From positions 124,001 to 188,000 of the forward strand of contig JAOWCC010000809.1 in assembly GCA_030867875.1 (NCBI GenBank): a stretch of 64,000 bases of DNA, in the 5' to 3' direction. The notes under the pieces were generated by a model. It worked only from the letters and a program-made list of their open reading frames with translations, ran no database searches and was not told the origin of the DNA. The translations under genes were made by a program, and so were the position numbers. The DNA is from Actinernus sp. WN-2022. Its lineage: Eukaryota; Cnidaria; Anthozoa; Actiniaria; Actinernidae. How positions within the stretch are numbered: the first letter of the stretch is position 1; every line of letters begins with the position of its first letter. This document shows, piece by piece, positions 11,508 through 23,880 of the stretch.

Positions 11508-12725
11508 AATGCAATACAATACAATACAATACAATAGTTTATTAGCATTCCCATATACATATATGGTATTGCCTAATTAATATACAATCACACTGAGATT
11601 AGAGAAGTGAAAACAAAATTTATACAGTTCTTTGTTAACAAGATATTTCTCCTCTCAAAAGCTTCATATATAAAGTGACTCACTTGTTTGCAAACAAATG
11701 GATCGACATTACTAAATAAAAAGATATTCGATCTTTATCTCGTTATCTCGAAAAACTCTTACAATATTTACTAATTTCTTCAAACATAGACTTCCTTAGG
11801 TCGGAATGAGAAACACAGTCGAAAAAGAAATGAGACTCATCCTCTACATCTTTTGATAAACAGCACTCGCAACAACGTTGTTCACGAGGTATTTTCGGTT
11901 TTGCGTGTCTACCAGTTTCTATTCTTAATGAATGATTTCCTGTGCGGAACTTAGCGAGCATTCGTCTGTGTTTCGCATTCTTTACCAGGTCATAACATGA
12001 ATTAATATTTTTTGTGTCATTAGAAAATTTATAGTAAAAAATAAGTTTTGAGTTTAATTGTATAAGTTTTATCTGATGTATCCTAGATTTTTGTATTATT
12101 TTTATATTAAGTCTATCCAAAAAACGTTTCATTGATTGCGTATTATTATACGATTTTAAATCTGATAAATCTTTAAAAGACTCCACTATTTTATTTATGG
12201 AGGTCATAAAGCTCATCTTATTAGATGATTCAAGGACATTGGACATAAAAAGACATTGTTTCGCAATACTTCCCTCGGGGAGGGCTTGGAGATGCATCCA
12301 GAAACGAAGCATGTTTCGATAAATTAGTGGTTTCAATGATACTCTTCCAACTTCGTTCCTCGCAGCCACATTAGGCGCCCTTTTCTTAAGACCAAGAAAG
12401 TATTTGAAAAACTGTGAGTGAAGTCGCTCAACGGGATCTTTTTCCCATTTGTCAAAATTAATAACGTCATATGCACCCCATATTTCTGAGTTATACAATA
12501 GGATAGGCGAAAAGAGAACGTCAAACAAGTTATTACAAATTTTAATTGGTAATTTAGAAAAATCTAAATGACGTTTTGTCGCGAAAATAAAAAGCTACCA
12601 TTACTAGATATAGTGGAACCCAAATATGTATAGTCTCTCACTATATCAATTTCAGAATCTCCTAAGAAAAAAGAATGCTTGTTTATAGTCGATTTCCTCA
12701 ATTGCTTACAAAATTGCTGTATAAA
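11508..12725 (-). pseudogene. LINE reverse transcriptase 3' fragment
   Basis: The main open frame (11743-12528) encodes the C-terminal portion of a non-LTR retrotransposon RT. It shows a VGRVSLKPLIYRNMLRFWMHL-type post-RT region (quoted from about residue 80) and a C-terminal zinc-knuckle-like CCECC...DESHFFFDC pattern. Upstream, 12530-12725 continues the family out of frame (DYTYLGSTISSNGSF), so there is at least one frameshift or stop. The 3' end is an (ATACA)n microsatellite at 11508-11536, typical of LINE tails. It is 5'-truncated and inactive. Confidence 0.8.
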
Positions 12726-12739
12726 ATTGCTGAATAAAT

Positions 12740-13570
12740 AATCTGACAGGCGTCTGTCAGTTCACGTGCAGTGATTGGTCGCGGCATGCGGCAGGACATG
12801 TCCCGAGGTACTATAACTTGGCTGTGATTTCGGGTGTTTAAGCCGCAAAATTCCTAATGATTTGCAAATTTAACTCGACGTTCTTCAACAGAAGTGTTTT
12901 TACTGTCTTTTCGGATTTATGTTTAACTAGTCAAACATGTCCTAGTGAAAACACACCCTTTCTTCTAAAAATACTTTTGTCAATTAAAGTTTTCGTTGAG
13001 TTCTGCATGCATTCGTGGTTTTATTTTGATTACTTGACAGGCCGTTGATTGATTGGATGTTCGCGACGAAAATATGTGAAATACCGGTACTTTATGAGTT
13101 TCCCGCGGACTTTGACTCATTGTTTATTTATACAAATTACGTATGGAAAACTGTGAACACGATTGCAGGCTTGCACAACTATATACATCCCTCAAATTTT
13201 TATCAGTTAACCTTTTACCTGGTATCTTAAGTTTGCAGACTGAATATTTCAGAAATTCAATGTTATGTAAGTTATTTGGCATCGGATTCCCATACAAACA
13301 CTGTAATTCGCTCCATGTTTGCACCCCTTTCAAACTGTCGGAATTAACCGCGAGTTCGTATATTGCCTTACAATATCCGTCAAACTAAAGAGAAGATAAA
13401 TACAAGATGTATACAGGAATAAAGCGATCGACACAAGGCCATAATTATGGAATTAGATTACGTAAAGTTACAAGAATAATTTTAAGTTGGAATTGTGTTA
13501 CTGACGAACACCGTGAACTCGGGAGGAACGAACCGGAGGAGACGGCTGAAATTCAGGCTACGTGAAGTAT
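12740..13570. other. Intergenic stretch, no supported gene
   Basis: Only short ORFs without recognisable content; no repeat or RNA signal was recognised. Confidence 0.5.
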
Positions 13571-13574
13571 TTAC

Positions 13575-13835
13575 AATCAAGGATGATCAACCCAGCTAAA
13601 CATTTACTTAAATAAAGAGAAACATTAGCATTTTACTAGTCCGCGTTTTACTAGTCCGCGTTTTACTACTCCGCGTTTTACTAGTCCGCGTTTTACTAGT
13701 CCGCGTTTTACTAGTCCGCGTTTTACTAGTCCTCGTTTTACTAGTCCGCGTTTTACTAGTCCGCGTTTTACTAGTCCGCGTTTTACTAGTCCAGTCCAGT
13801 CCAGTCCAGTCCAGTCCGCGGTTTACCACATGCCT
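13575..13835. repeat. Minisatellite-bearing repeat, right inverted copy
   Basis: This is the inverse of 8560-8890. It begins ACAATCAAGGATGATCAACC, holds about ten 15-bp units (TTTTACTAGTCCGCG, a few with single changes), then CCAGT units, then GCGGTTTACCACATGC. The two copies differ in array length and in the length of the unique tail. Confidence 0.85.
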
Positions 13836-13839
13836 TTTT

Positions 13840-16030
13840 ACGCTACATACAATGATTAAGTTTGTTGCAGAGAGTGACACTTCTAACAATGTCCGGAAAT
13901 CCACTTCACACACAGACTTTGATGATAACCATAAAGAGACAAGCCACAATTTATATGGGTCACGACAAAGTGCGAGTCAGCGAGTCAGCGAGTCAGGGTC
14001 AAATTAATCAAATTTACAGTTTTGATAGAATATTACTGATACACTTTAGCAATGGGTTTTCGTAATAGAATTGATTGCAAAATAAACAATTGTTGTGACA
14101 GTTATAAAATACAGGCTCCATACAAGCGTGATCGGTTATTTAAATCTGAAAAATGTCTTCTCTCTTCTGATTCAGGGTCGTAACGAGGTGTATTTTTTCT
14201 CTTTCCCGGCGACTGAAACCGAACTCTTCTGTGACAGTTATTGTACTGTTTTGGTCTGTTTCTTTACGCTTTCTTCGTCTTTGCCTTCTCTGTGCACTCA
14301 TGATTTCTGTGAAATACCATGACAATGGTAACGCTAAAATTGAACTTGTCTACTGCGATATACTCATAGTCCTTCACTGAAGCGCGCAAAATCCATGAAC
14401 AACATGGCATCGTGTTTCAATGTATCGAGCTAAGGTCCGCAACTCAACAAGAAAACTGGCGAAATCACTGGGACTTTTCACCCCCTACCGGCCTCCAGGT
14501 AACCAAATTCATTATGTTTTTCTTCTTGTCTGTCCTGATCCCACACTTAGTTATCAGAACGAGCAGTCCAATGTCCATCCTATCACGTGTCGGGCGAGAA
14601 TGCTTGAGACCGGTCTACAGGCATTTCGAAACACGTTAAACCCTGTAGCATTCCCCCTCTCCACGGCACTTTTTCCGTTCTTCACATCCCCCTTCCTCCC
14701 CTCCACAACTCCCCTCGGTTCTTCATACATATTCCCTCAGTTTCTCGGCTTCCCCTCCAAGCTACAGTGTTTTCTGTATAGCATCCCGCCCCTGAAGAGA
14801 TTGCTATACAGGATTTGGTGGACCAACATTGGACTTGCTCTATCCCCTATGAACTCACTAGGGTCCCCATCCCCTAAGTTTTCTTATTCCCTTATGTTTA
14901 TTGGTATCTCCGTTATTTATGTATCTATTTATTATATTCATGCCCCCTTCCCAGCGCAGTCTTATTGTTATCCACCGTTAGCTACCTTCGTCATTTTACG
15001 ACTCCCGTATTAACTACACATAGTTCGCCCTCCCCACTCCTTTCTACGTATTAATACGACCGTTTTCTTCCGAAATGTTCTCTTATATATTCTCCCACAT
15101 AAGTACAACCTCACCTATTGCGAAAATTTATATACGGGCCCGCCCCCTATATCTTGCATTTCTTAATGTTACAGGGTCCACATTCCTCTCCATACCATCA
15201 ACGCCCCTCCTCTCCCCAGGCTTAGGCTATCATTCTCACACAGGCTACCCATCATTGATTTATTCTCCCCTTTTGTTGTACTACGGATATATTTTCACTT
15301 TTGTGTTCAACTACACATATACCTTTGTTCATTCACATCGCTTCATTCATTATTTTCCTAAATGGGCCCTTTATTTTTTCCATTTATAACCGTCTTCAGT
15401 ATAACCATAACACAAAGCACTTTCAATTTATCTCGTACCAAGCCAAACTACCCCTTGACCGGTTCATAGCAAACATACTTCCTCCCTTATATGGGAAGGA
15501 TCTTACGGCCGGCTCGTATACACGTTTCGTCCTACTGTCCTGCGTGTTTTCATGGTTGTGTGTGGTTTATTGATGGCTTCTCATTAATAACACATCTGTC
15601 AGTTACAATATTCTTTACACCCGCTAAAGGGATCACATTTTGAACTTTCTTATCTTGTGTTTCGTTTGTTTGCTGTATTTCGCCAAGAGGGGATCTAGGT
15701 TTTATCTGCCAACGCTGGTTAGCTTATCCGATTAGTCGCCGGTTTCGCGCTCTTGGTATTTAGCATGGTTTAGCCCTACACGTTTATCTATTTTCCTCCG
15801 GGCTCACTGTCACCACGTTTCTTCTCCTTCAATTACCCATTTCTTGTTTATTTTCCTCTAGTCTAGGCTCTTTCTGCACTATTTCTCCACCAATTATTTT
15901 ATTCATAATTCACATAGTGTACCCAGTGTTCACCCCACCACAGGATATCCAGTCCTTCCGGCTCTTTTTCTTTATATAAAAAAACATTTTATTTCTTTCA
16001 CCTGCATCATTTCTTGCATTTTTTCAATCC
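13840..16030. other. Pyrimidine-rich intergenic stretch
   Basis: A short GCGAGTCA microsatellite lies near 13974-13997. From about 14660 the plus strand is strongly C/T-rich, which opens long but low-complexity frames (for example 14420-15013). No domain is recognised. It could be part of an untranslated retroelement segment, but I cannot identify one. Confidence 0.4.
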
Positions 16031-16109
16031 GTTTGTCCCTTAATCTCTTCCAACCCATGGCCTCCTTTCACCTTGGTTTCTTCAACAATTTTACCCTACC
16101 TAACCACCC

Positions 16110-16640
16110 CCCCCCCCCCCCCCTCTCATCCCTTCCCCCCCCCCCCCCCCCCCCCCTCTCATCACTTTTCCCTCCCCCTTCCTGTACGATGTCCGGAGAC
16201 GAATACCCGTACTTACACCAAAACAACAATTGTTACAATTCCACCCTCTCTCATCCCTATTCCCTCACCCTTCCTGTTTGATGTCCGTTACTAATACCCG
16301 CACTTAAACACAAAAACAACAACTATGACAACTTTATCGCCTCCACCTCCTTCTCTCATCGCTATTCCCTCACCTTTCCTGTTTTATGGTGCGAATACCT
16401 GCACTAACACAAAAACCAAGGTTTCAGTCCCTTTCCTTCCCATCGTCCCGTCACCTGGCCCGTCACCCCTCAGGTTGTGCATTAAACTCCTTTTTGATGT
16501 TTTGCGCAAATACCTACATTCAACAAACAATAAAACAAAAACCATTCTCTTGCCCTTCCCCCCTCGCGCTGCGCATTCGACTCCTGTTTGATGTCTGGGT
16601 GCGAATACCCGCACTAACGCAAAAACTCTATGGTGTGATC
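16110..16640. repeat. Degenerate tandem repeat, about 100-bp unit, with poly-C tracts
   Basis: About five imperfect units share CCTGTTTGATGTC, AATACCCGCACT and CAAAAAC blocks (near 16180, 16275, 16385, 16490, 16590). Two pure C runs of 14 to 22 bases lie at the left end (16106-16156), where the exact length is likely to be unreliable. Confidence 0.6.
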
Positions 16641-16895
16641 TGTCGGCTCGGATTTTTGACAGCAAGATATGCGGAGCAGTAATAATTACCACAAGTAATT
16701 ACTCATTTACAATTAAGTTATTGGCAGAAATATTTGGATGGATTCTACGTGCATTGTACAATTAAGTATATAGATTATAGCGCATAAACGAAACCACGGA
16801 TGCGAGGAACGTTCAAATAGACCATGGGTAGACGTTGATACCTGCAGGTAAACTGGCCCAAGGCGTTCAGAAGCTGTGGCATGAATACTGTACTC

Positions 16896-17140
16896 TTCCG
16901 GCTGGTACAAAACGCAGGTCACAGGTCCAGGTCACAGGTCACAGGTCACAGGTCCAGGTCACAGGTCCAGGTCACTTAACGATTTTTGTATTTTCCAATA
17001 ATCTATTTTTCCTTCCACTCCATTCCTGTAAATACAATATCCGTGAGCAGCCTGGAAAGATGAAGCAAACGAGGTACAACTTGAGGTACAACTTTAAGGG
17101 CGTAGGGAGGGTTAGATATTTGTTAAATATTAAAAGGGTA
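16896..17140 (+). repeat. Inverted-pair repeat with CAGGTCACAGG minisatellite, copy A
   Basis: Starts near CCGGCTGGTACAAAACGCAG, continues through an irregular array of CAGGTCACAGGTC units (16915-16975), then a unique part (TCCTTCCACTCCATTCCTGT, GGGCGTAGGGAGGGTTAGAT). All of this recurs inverted at 18617-18945. Confidence 0.75.
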
Positions 17141-17639
17141 TTCAATGTCCTAAGGATACTGAATATACTCTCGATTGCGCTTGTAAATTGTCCAACACAT
17201 TGATTGCTTTTATAGTACTAATACTAAATAATAGAATATTGTTATGATATATGTCTCAGTTGCTCCTGGTACTTAAAGTTTTCAACTATACTAAATGTTA
17301 AGGTTTTCCGAGCAAAGTTGTCATTTCAATAAAAGGGAATCCTTTCTCTCAGATCTGCTATAAACAGAGACATTTCATATGGCGATGAATACGTTCTTCT
17401 GTTTTCAACTGTAATAAATGTTAATGTTATTGGTTTTCTTTTTAATGCTCCATGAGGTAAAGTTAACACAGAGCCTGTTAAAGTACGATCCATCGTCATC
17501 CTTTGCTAATTAATGACCCCAGTAGTAGAAGTACCAGGAGAGTGCAGAGGAACGGTCTAGAGAGGCGGGAGAAATGTTCAGTAAAACTAGGGAGGAGGAG
17601 GAAGAAATTGGGATATACATTTATTCCCCCCCCCCCCCA

Positions 17640-18545
17640 TATTTTTATTATTATTATTGAAAGTTTCATTACAATACAATATTACAATACAATAAATACA
17701 ATTACAAAGCAAGAAAAATAAATAATAATAATAATAATAAATACAATCAGTTATAAACTTGTGCTATCAGATTCTATTTCGGTCTACCAAACCAGCTATT
17801 TAAAGGGGACCATTTTCTGTTAACTTTTTCTACTTTTCTTTTGGTTATCGAGTTTTCGTTTTCTATGTGTTTCTTTTCTTCTAAGAGGATAAGGAAACCT
17901 TCTAGGGAATACGGCATGTAAAATTTCACATGGTTTAAAGGGGCTGTGTCACAGTAATAGACTTTACATTCGCGTTCCGGGCCGGAAACAGCTATTTCCA
18001 CCGATTTTTATTTGAACTAACGAACCTCACGGCCATGTGGCATGCTTAAAATCAAAGCAAAAGTGCAAAAATGACTAACAAACAGTGTATATAAACAGTC
18101 TCCAGGAAAAATATTGAAAATCCTTTCAATCAAGCATTGAGGGAGGGAAGTTTAACTGTTTGTATCCAATTAACAGCCACCAACCGAGCGATTACTCGAT
18201 ACATGCGCAGTACCATGACATAGCCCCTTTAATAGGGAGCGGTGCTTTACCAATTCAGTGTATCCATATAGAATTTGAGCTGCGCTGGGAAATATTGATT
18301 GCGATGTGTATTTGCACCACCATTCTTTCAATTTATTCCAGATCGAAAAACTTGGCTTTCGTACATTCAACAAACATATGCTCAAAAGTGTGTCTCTCTT
18401 CATGGCATGTTGGGCATGTGTCATTTTCTTTAATTTTTACTGTAAAAAGGTAAGTATTTGTAGCCAGAATATTGTGATTAATTTTGAACTGAAAATCTAC
18501 ATGGTATCTACATTTATGCTCCAGGGAGAAATGTTTAAAACTCAC
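17640..18545 (-). pseudogene. LINE C-terminal fragment, interrupted by a MITE
   Basis: Minus-strand translation at 18330-18480 gives a post-RT zinc-knuckle pattern (CPTCHEERHTFEHMFVEC). It continues to about 18236 and resumes at 17937-17790 once the MITE at 17939-18228 is removed. The 3' end is an AT-rich repeat tail (about 17640-17740). The fragment is 5'-truncated, with no RT core left. Confidence 0.7.
17939..18228. mobile_element. TTAA-flanked MITE, copy 2, inside a LINE
   Basis: Ends AGGGGCTGTGTCA and TGACATAGCCCCT are inverted repeats. TTAA occurs on both sides (17935-17938 and 18229-18232). The interior matches the element at 3979-4165. Excision of the element plus one TTAA restores the LINE frame, which confirms the boundaries. 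Confidence 0.8.
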
Positions 18546-18616
18546 TAGGGAGGAGGGAGAAAAATTCGAAAAAACTAGGGAGGGAGATTTCACTACCCGT
18601 TCCTCTCCACTCCCAG

Positions 18617-18945
18617 CATTGCCAACTCCTTTTATCTTATTTAACAAATATCTAACCCTCCCTACGCCCTTAAAGTTGTACCTCAAGTTGTACCTCATCT
18701 GCTCCATTTGCCGCCATGTTTGTAATCACGAGAATCGCGAAAATGGCGTAACCTCGTTTCCAGGCTGCTCACGGATATTGTATTTACAGGAATGGAGTGG
18801 AAGGAAAAATAAATTATTGGAAAATACGAAAATCGTCAGGTGACCTGTGACCTGGACCTGGACCTGTGACCTGGACCTGTGACCTGTGACCTGTGACCTG
18901 TGACCTGGATCTGTGACCTGCGTTTTGTACCAGCCGGTACTCTCC
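18617..18945 (-). repeat. Inverted-pair repeat with CAGGTCACAGG minisatellite, copy B
   Basis: Inverse of 16896-17140. The minisatellite (18838-18922) appears as TGACCTGTGACCTGGACC units and is longer than in copy A. This copy also has an extra block (about 18700-18755) missing from copy A. Confidence 0.75.
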
Positions 18946-19189
18946 CAGGTTGAACACACGCAGTAACTGAAATGACAATTTGCCGATTAAAATCTGCAGT
19001 TCTCTTTTGCTGAATTCCTGAAGTTCCAACCATCCTGATAATTCAGATCGCAATTCAGAGAGACGAAAATCAGGCACTGACATAGTCATAGTGTTAGTAT
19101 TGAATTCAATTCATAAACATAAGATGTTGTGCGTTGGTACTACGTCTTTGTTTTCAGAGGCTGTTAAATTGAGTTCATTAGGATGTTCG

Positions 19190-19640
19190 TCAGGCGATGA
19201 AATGCCTGAAAAGCACGCTCAGGCGTCTCAGCTCCGTAAAAATCGTCTATATACGTCTACTGACGCATATGCCCTCTTGATTTAGAATCCATGCAACTGC
19301 TTTAGTCGTGCGTTGACATGCCATGGTTGCAGATCTAAGGCCAAAAGGCATCATAGTATGAAAATAAAAACTGTCCTGAACTTTGAAACCCAGTAACGGG
19401 AAATCGGCCGGATCAACAGAAATCTGTCGATATGCACACCGTAGATCCTTTTTGAATAATAAACAACCCTGTCCTTTGAGATTAATGAATCCTATTACGC
19501 GGTCAACCCCGGGTAGGGTAAGCTAGAAAGGTTCGTGCAAATAATAGCTTTTGTTGATCCCGTCATTGACTGAAATTGTTTGTCAGGAAACTTAGATCAT
19601 GAACCACACGAGGTTCTGTACTATCCCGTCGTTTCAGCAC
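19190..19640 (-). pseudogene. DIRS-type retrotransposon reverse transcriptase relic
   Basis: Minus-strand translation gives consecutive RT motifs of the DIRS group. They are a VHDLS-like block, then KGQGCLLFKKDLRCAYRQ, then PFGLRSATMACQRTTKAV, then in a shifted frame the catalytic YIDDF followed by YGAE. The DIRS hallmark is the PFGLRSA..ACQR block. There are at least two frameshifts or stops, no tyrosine recombinase, and no flanking repeats, so this is an internal fragment. Confidence 0.8.
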
Positions 19641-19647
19641 GCATTGA

Positions 19648-19690
19648 GAGGTGAAGCGCTTTAACCACTGCGCCACCCCGGCTCCCCATA
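19648..19690 (-). repeat. tRNA-like SINE head fragment
   Basis: On the minus strand GGTGGCGCAGTGGTTAAAGC resembles a tRNA/SINE A box. It abuts the DIRS relic and no convincing B box follows, so only a SINE fragment is claimed. Confidence 0.4.
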
Positions 19691-20374
19691 TATATAATGT
19701 GAAGATTGTTTCACTAGCCTTCTGCCTTAATGTATTATTGGAGACTCGTCGTAGTTTTGGTCGATACGATTGGTTTCAATGTTAGTTTTCTGTGTTTTAT
19801 TTCGTGATCATCTAAAATAGACCCTTTGATTGTGCGTGCATAGGCACATACCTACTTGTACTCCGTAATTGACCCATTGTTGACAGATAGCATGCAGAAG
19901 ACGTCAAAGATTTGACATTTTCAGTCCGCCTCAACTTCGTTAAATTTCCAGAACTTTTTGAAATCCGGTGGTTTGTAGGAATCCCTATCTTAGAAAACGT
20001 TTTGGTTACAGTGATTCCTGAAGAAATAACCAACCAGTTACAAATAAGTGGCCACATACGGAGAATTTGCCGTCGTACTCCAGTCCCGTGTCATATATAA
20101 AACTATTATTCCACGACAGATGCTTGACTCATTAAAAATTAAATAAAGTAATCCTCTTTATAAAATAATAGTTTATTTAGATTCGTAGTTTGAACACTGT
20201 AATTTTCGAGGATAGTAGTCCAAGTTGCAACAAAAAATCAACGCTAATCCGATAGATGAAGATCGTAGAATTTCACTCTTAAACCCTGAAATAGTGAGAA
20301 GCTGCAAATGAATACCTCGATCCTAGCAGGCGATTGTGGACTCTGATAAATATGTCTGAACTTGGAACATAGAT

Positions 20375-20729
20375 TTCATGTTGATGGACCCCGTGCCTTC
20401 ATTTCGGTAAAATATTCCGTTCGAACGGTCTTAATTCCCATTGAAATACCGTTTGAAACATGTCGGCTTTCCAATTGGAATACCGTTTCATAGCTACCGT
20501 TTGAAGCGACATTCGGTACCCTTTGAATCGGTATTTTTTTTATCAGCATCGGATTTTTTTTTATCAGCATTGGTATAATTTTTTCAGTATCGGTATTTTT
20601 TATGCGAAATTTTCCGATTTGGTGGTAAATTTTTTTTACCGATTGAATCGGTAAACGTGAAATCGGAATCGGTAACGCTACCGATAATCGGAACGGAATT
20701 AACGCCCGATATTTGGACGCCTTCCCTAA
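20375..20729. repeat. GATCGGTA-family dispersed repeat, inverted copy
   Basis: A/T-rich, with many ATCGGTA and TTCCGAT motifs. It ends at 20729 with the inverse of the left edge at 6767. The LINE at 20730 begins immediately next to it, so the LINE's truncated 5' end appears joined to this repeat. Confidence 0.6.
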
Positions 20730-23669
20730 ACCATAAGTATCAGCTTGACATTTTTGGAGATATGAATATTGATTTTTTGAAGATTAATATGCACCCTCCA
20801 ACAGAAGAATACATAGATATGCTTTACACAAATGGTCTTCTTCCTATTATAACTAAACCCACTAGAATAACTGATCATACTTCAACCCTTATTGACCATA
20901 TATACACTAACTCGCCCATTTCCCAGGTTATATCTGGAATAGTTACTGTAGATCTATCTGACCACTTACCAGTGATCTGTATTGTTAAATCAAAAATAGA
21001 TAAAGCAACTAGTAAACGTCTTTATAGAGATTATTCAAAATTTAATAGTGACCAATTTTTAAATGATATAAATCTTATAAATTGGGAAGAAATCCTATCA
21101 CCTACTAAAAATCTGAATGAAAAAAGCCATGATGCAATTACTGCAGTAAACAACATTGTTAATAAGCATGCCCCTATAAAACAGGCTACCCGAAGTAAAC
21201 AAAAACAACTAAATAGACCATGGATTACAGCTGGTATTCTTAAATCTATTAAAAGAAAACAAAAAATGTATCATACACATTTTCATAGCAAAGAACCAGA
21301 AAAAATAGAGAAATATAGGAAATATGCAAATATGCTAGCACATTTGAAAAATAAATGTAAAACAAGTTACTATAGCTCTCAGTTTTTAAAGTATAAGGAT
21401 AATCTTAAATCTACTTGGAGGCTTATAGGTAATCTTATTAAACGGAAAACTAAAGGACAGTCCCTCCCTACTAGAAATACTTATGGTAATAAGACTTATA
21501 CCAATGCGGCTGATATAGCCGAGCAATTTAATGACTTCTTTGTAAATGTAGGGCCAAATCTGGCAAGTAAGATAACAACTGATCCAACAACAAAGGAACC
21601 TGCTCAGTATATAAGCCAGTCTCCATCTTCTAGCTTCTTTATGTCTCCAGTGACTGAATCTCAAGTTTTTACTCTTTTTTTCTAGCCTGAATGAGGACAA
21701 GGCTTATATTAACATACCTAATAAATTTATTAAGCTTGCAAGTGCCCCTCTATCAATCCCCTTTACCAAAATATATAATGAGTCAATTTCGACAGGAATA
21801 GTTCCTGATATTTTTAAGATTTCAAGAATAACCCCAGTATTTAAAAATGGAAGTGCTATTGAACTAGGAAACTATAGGCCTATAGCTATTATATCTGTCT
21901 TCAGTAAAGTTCTTGAGAAACTGATCCATAATCAGCTTATGTTTTTCCTAGAAAAGCAAGGTATACTGTATAATTATCAATTTGGATTTAGGAAAGGCTA
22001 CTCAACTGAGCATGCAATTTTAGAAACAGTAGAGAACCTAAAAACAGCTATAGATGAAGGTAAAATAACTTGCGGAATATTCTTGGATTTTTCCAAAGCA
22101 TTTGACACAATAAATCATGAGATACTGCTTGCAAAGATGTACAAATATGGAATCCGAGGATTACCCCATGCCTGGTTTACCAGTTACCTAAAGGATCGGA
22201 AACAATATGTAAAAATATATGATACAGAATCTAGTTTTAGGCCTATAGTATGTGGTATTCCTCAAGGATCTACGTTAGGTCCCCTGCTATTCCTGCTATA
22301 TATAAATGATCTTCCAAACTCGTCTAAGAAACTGCTATTTAGAATATTTGCAGATGATACTAATATTGTTTTATTCTTCAAAAAACCTGAACGAATTAGA
22401 AAGGGTTATAAATGATGAACTTGTTAATGTTCTAAAATACTGTGCTGCTAACAAACTTTCAATCAACTTTAAGAAGACAAATTATATGCTAATTACATCC
22501 TCTAGAAAAAAGCCTAATATATCCATAACAACATGTAATATAGAAGAAAAAACGCAGATAAAATATTTAGGTGTTTTTATTGACAACCATTTACAATGAA
22601 ATGCACAAATAAAACATGTTAATAATAAACTTGCAAAGAATATAGGTATTTTAAATAAACTTAGATACTATGTACCTATTAGCACACTTAAACAACTTTA
22701 CTATACCCTGATATATCCATATATTAATTATGGCCTGATGAGCTGGGGCACTGCTTGCCAATCTCGGTTACAAGTAATTAATACAAAACAAAATAAATGT
22801 ATCCGCACTATATTTTTTGCTAAAAAAAGAGAGAGTGCTGCTCCATATTATAAGCTCCTTGATATACTTAATATTGAGAATGCCTTTAACCTTAAAATCT
22901 CTACTCTTATTCATAAAATTAAATATGTTAAAACAGATATTCCCCTAGCCTTTGCTGAATTAATCCCATCTGTTTCAGAAATCCATAACTATAATACTAG
23001 ATATGCTTTAAATAAGAATCTATACAGACCAGCTTCTAGGACAAACTATGGCTTATCAAGATTTAAGACCCTTGCATCAAGAATATGGGAAAAAATCCCT
23101 CTGAAAATCAAAAACTTATCACATAGTGGCTTTAAAAAAGAATACAAACTGTTCCTACTTGACAGCCAGCTATAATGTTAATATTATTTTCATAAAGTTG
23201 GCATACAGTGTATATGACTACTACATTCTTGAGAAACTTAATTACAGCGTTAGTATTGTTATAGTACTTAGATTATTAGATTATTATATTCATGAAATTA
23301 TGAAACTTGAGAAACATTAACATTAAGATTATTATTATATTTATGAAATTATTTATATGTAAACTAATTATAGCAATATTTCCTTTTGTATTACCAACAC
23401 CCTTTTCTTCTGCTCTTTTTCTTATTTCTTTTGTATAATTCCTCTGGAATCTTTTTCCTATTTATATAATTTTTTTTTCTCGACTATTATACCTATGGTA
23501 GTGATCAACTCGAAAGCCTAGCGGCTACTTTGACCACTACGCACATCTAACCTAGCTCATTAAATTTAATAGCTTATATTATCATTCTTTTTTCCTACAA
23601 TTTGTAAATTCTATTTAGAAAAAAGGAAAAATAGTGCAAAATAAATGAATCTGAATCTGAATCTGAATC
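20730..23669 (+). pseudogene. CR1/Jockey-like LINE, 5'-truncated and frameshifted
   Basis: It starts within the apurinic endonuclease domain (FGDMNIDFLK, later SDHLPVI), followed by the linker and an RT. The RT shows FRKGYSTEHAI, FLDFSKAFDTINH, PQGSTLGPLLFLLYINDLP and FADDTNIV. Frame breaks occur near 21680 and 22390, with a stop at 22597-22599. The last piece (22738-23175) is the C-terminal post-RT region. The element ends in a (TGAATC)n tail at about 23646-23669, a typical LINE 3' end. The breaks make it inactive. Confidence 0.9.
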
Positions 23670-23768
23670 CCTACCCCCTCCCTATCTCTAAGACATCGTA
23701 TCAAGTACAAAGTGGAAGTACAATTTGTTTATGGATTGTATGAATATTTCAATTATCTTCAATTGTGC

Positions 23769-23776
23769 TATAAAAG
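23769..23776 (+). promoter_or_regulatory. TATA box upstream of GRF gene
   Basis: TATAAAAG lies 105 bp before the ATG at 23881, in sequence otherwise free of ORFs. The same octamer precedes the related gene at 62941. Confidence 0.5.
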
Positions 23777-23880
23777 ATGCAATGTAACTGACCACAGTCA
23801 CTTTGTGTTGAAGCTGATCGACCTAACGTTACAAAGGAGAAGAAAAAGAGAACAATTCACATAGAGGAAAATTCATAAGT

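Noticed and set aside
13608..13949. ORF repeating Ser-Lys-Thr-Arg-Thr on the minus strand
   Set aside because: It is the translation of the inverted minisatellite copy, with no protein signal outside the array.
14420..15013. 197-codon plus-strand ORF
   Set aside because: It lies in C/T-rich DNA that depletes stop codons; there is no domain or coherent residue pattern.
16033..16692. Proline-rich ORFs on both strands
   Set aside because: They are produced by poly-C runs and tandem repeats, not by coding selection.
19595..19690. Complete tRNA gene or full SINE
   Set aside because: Only an A-box-like block is present; the supposed B box falls in the DIRS coding sequence (VHDLS).
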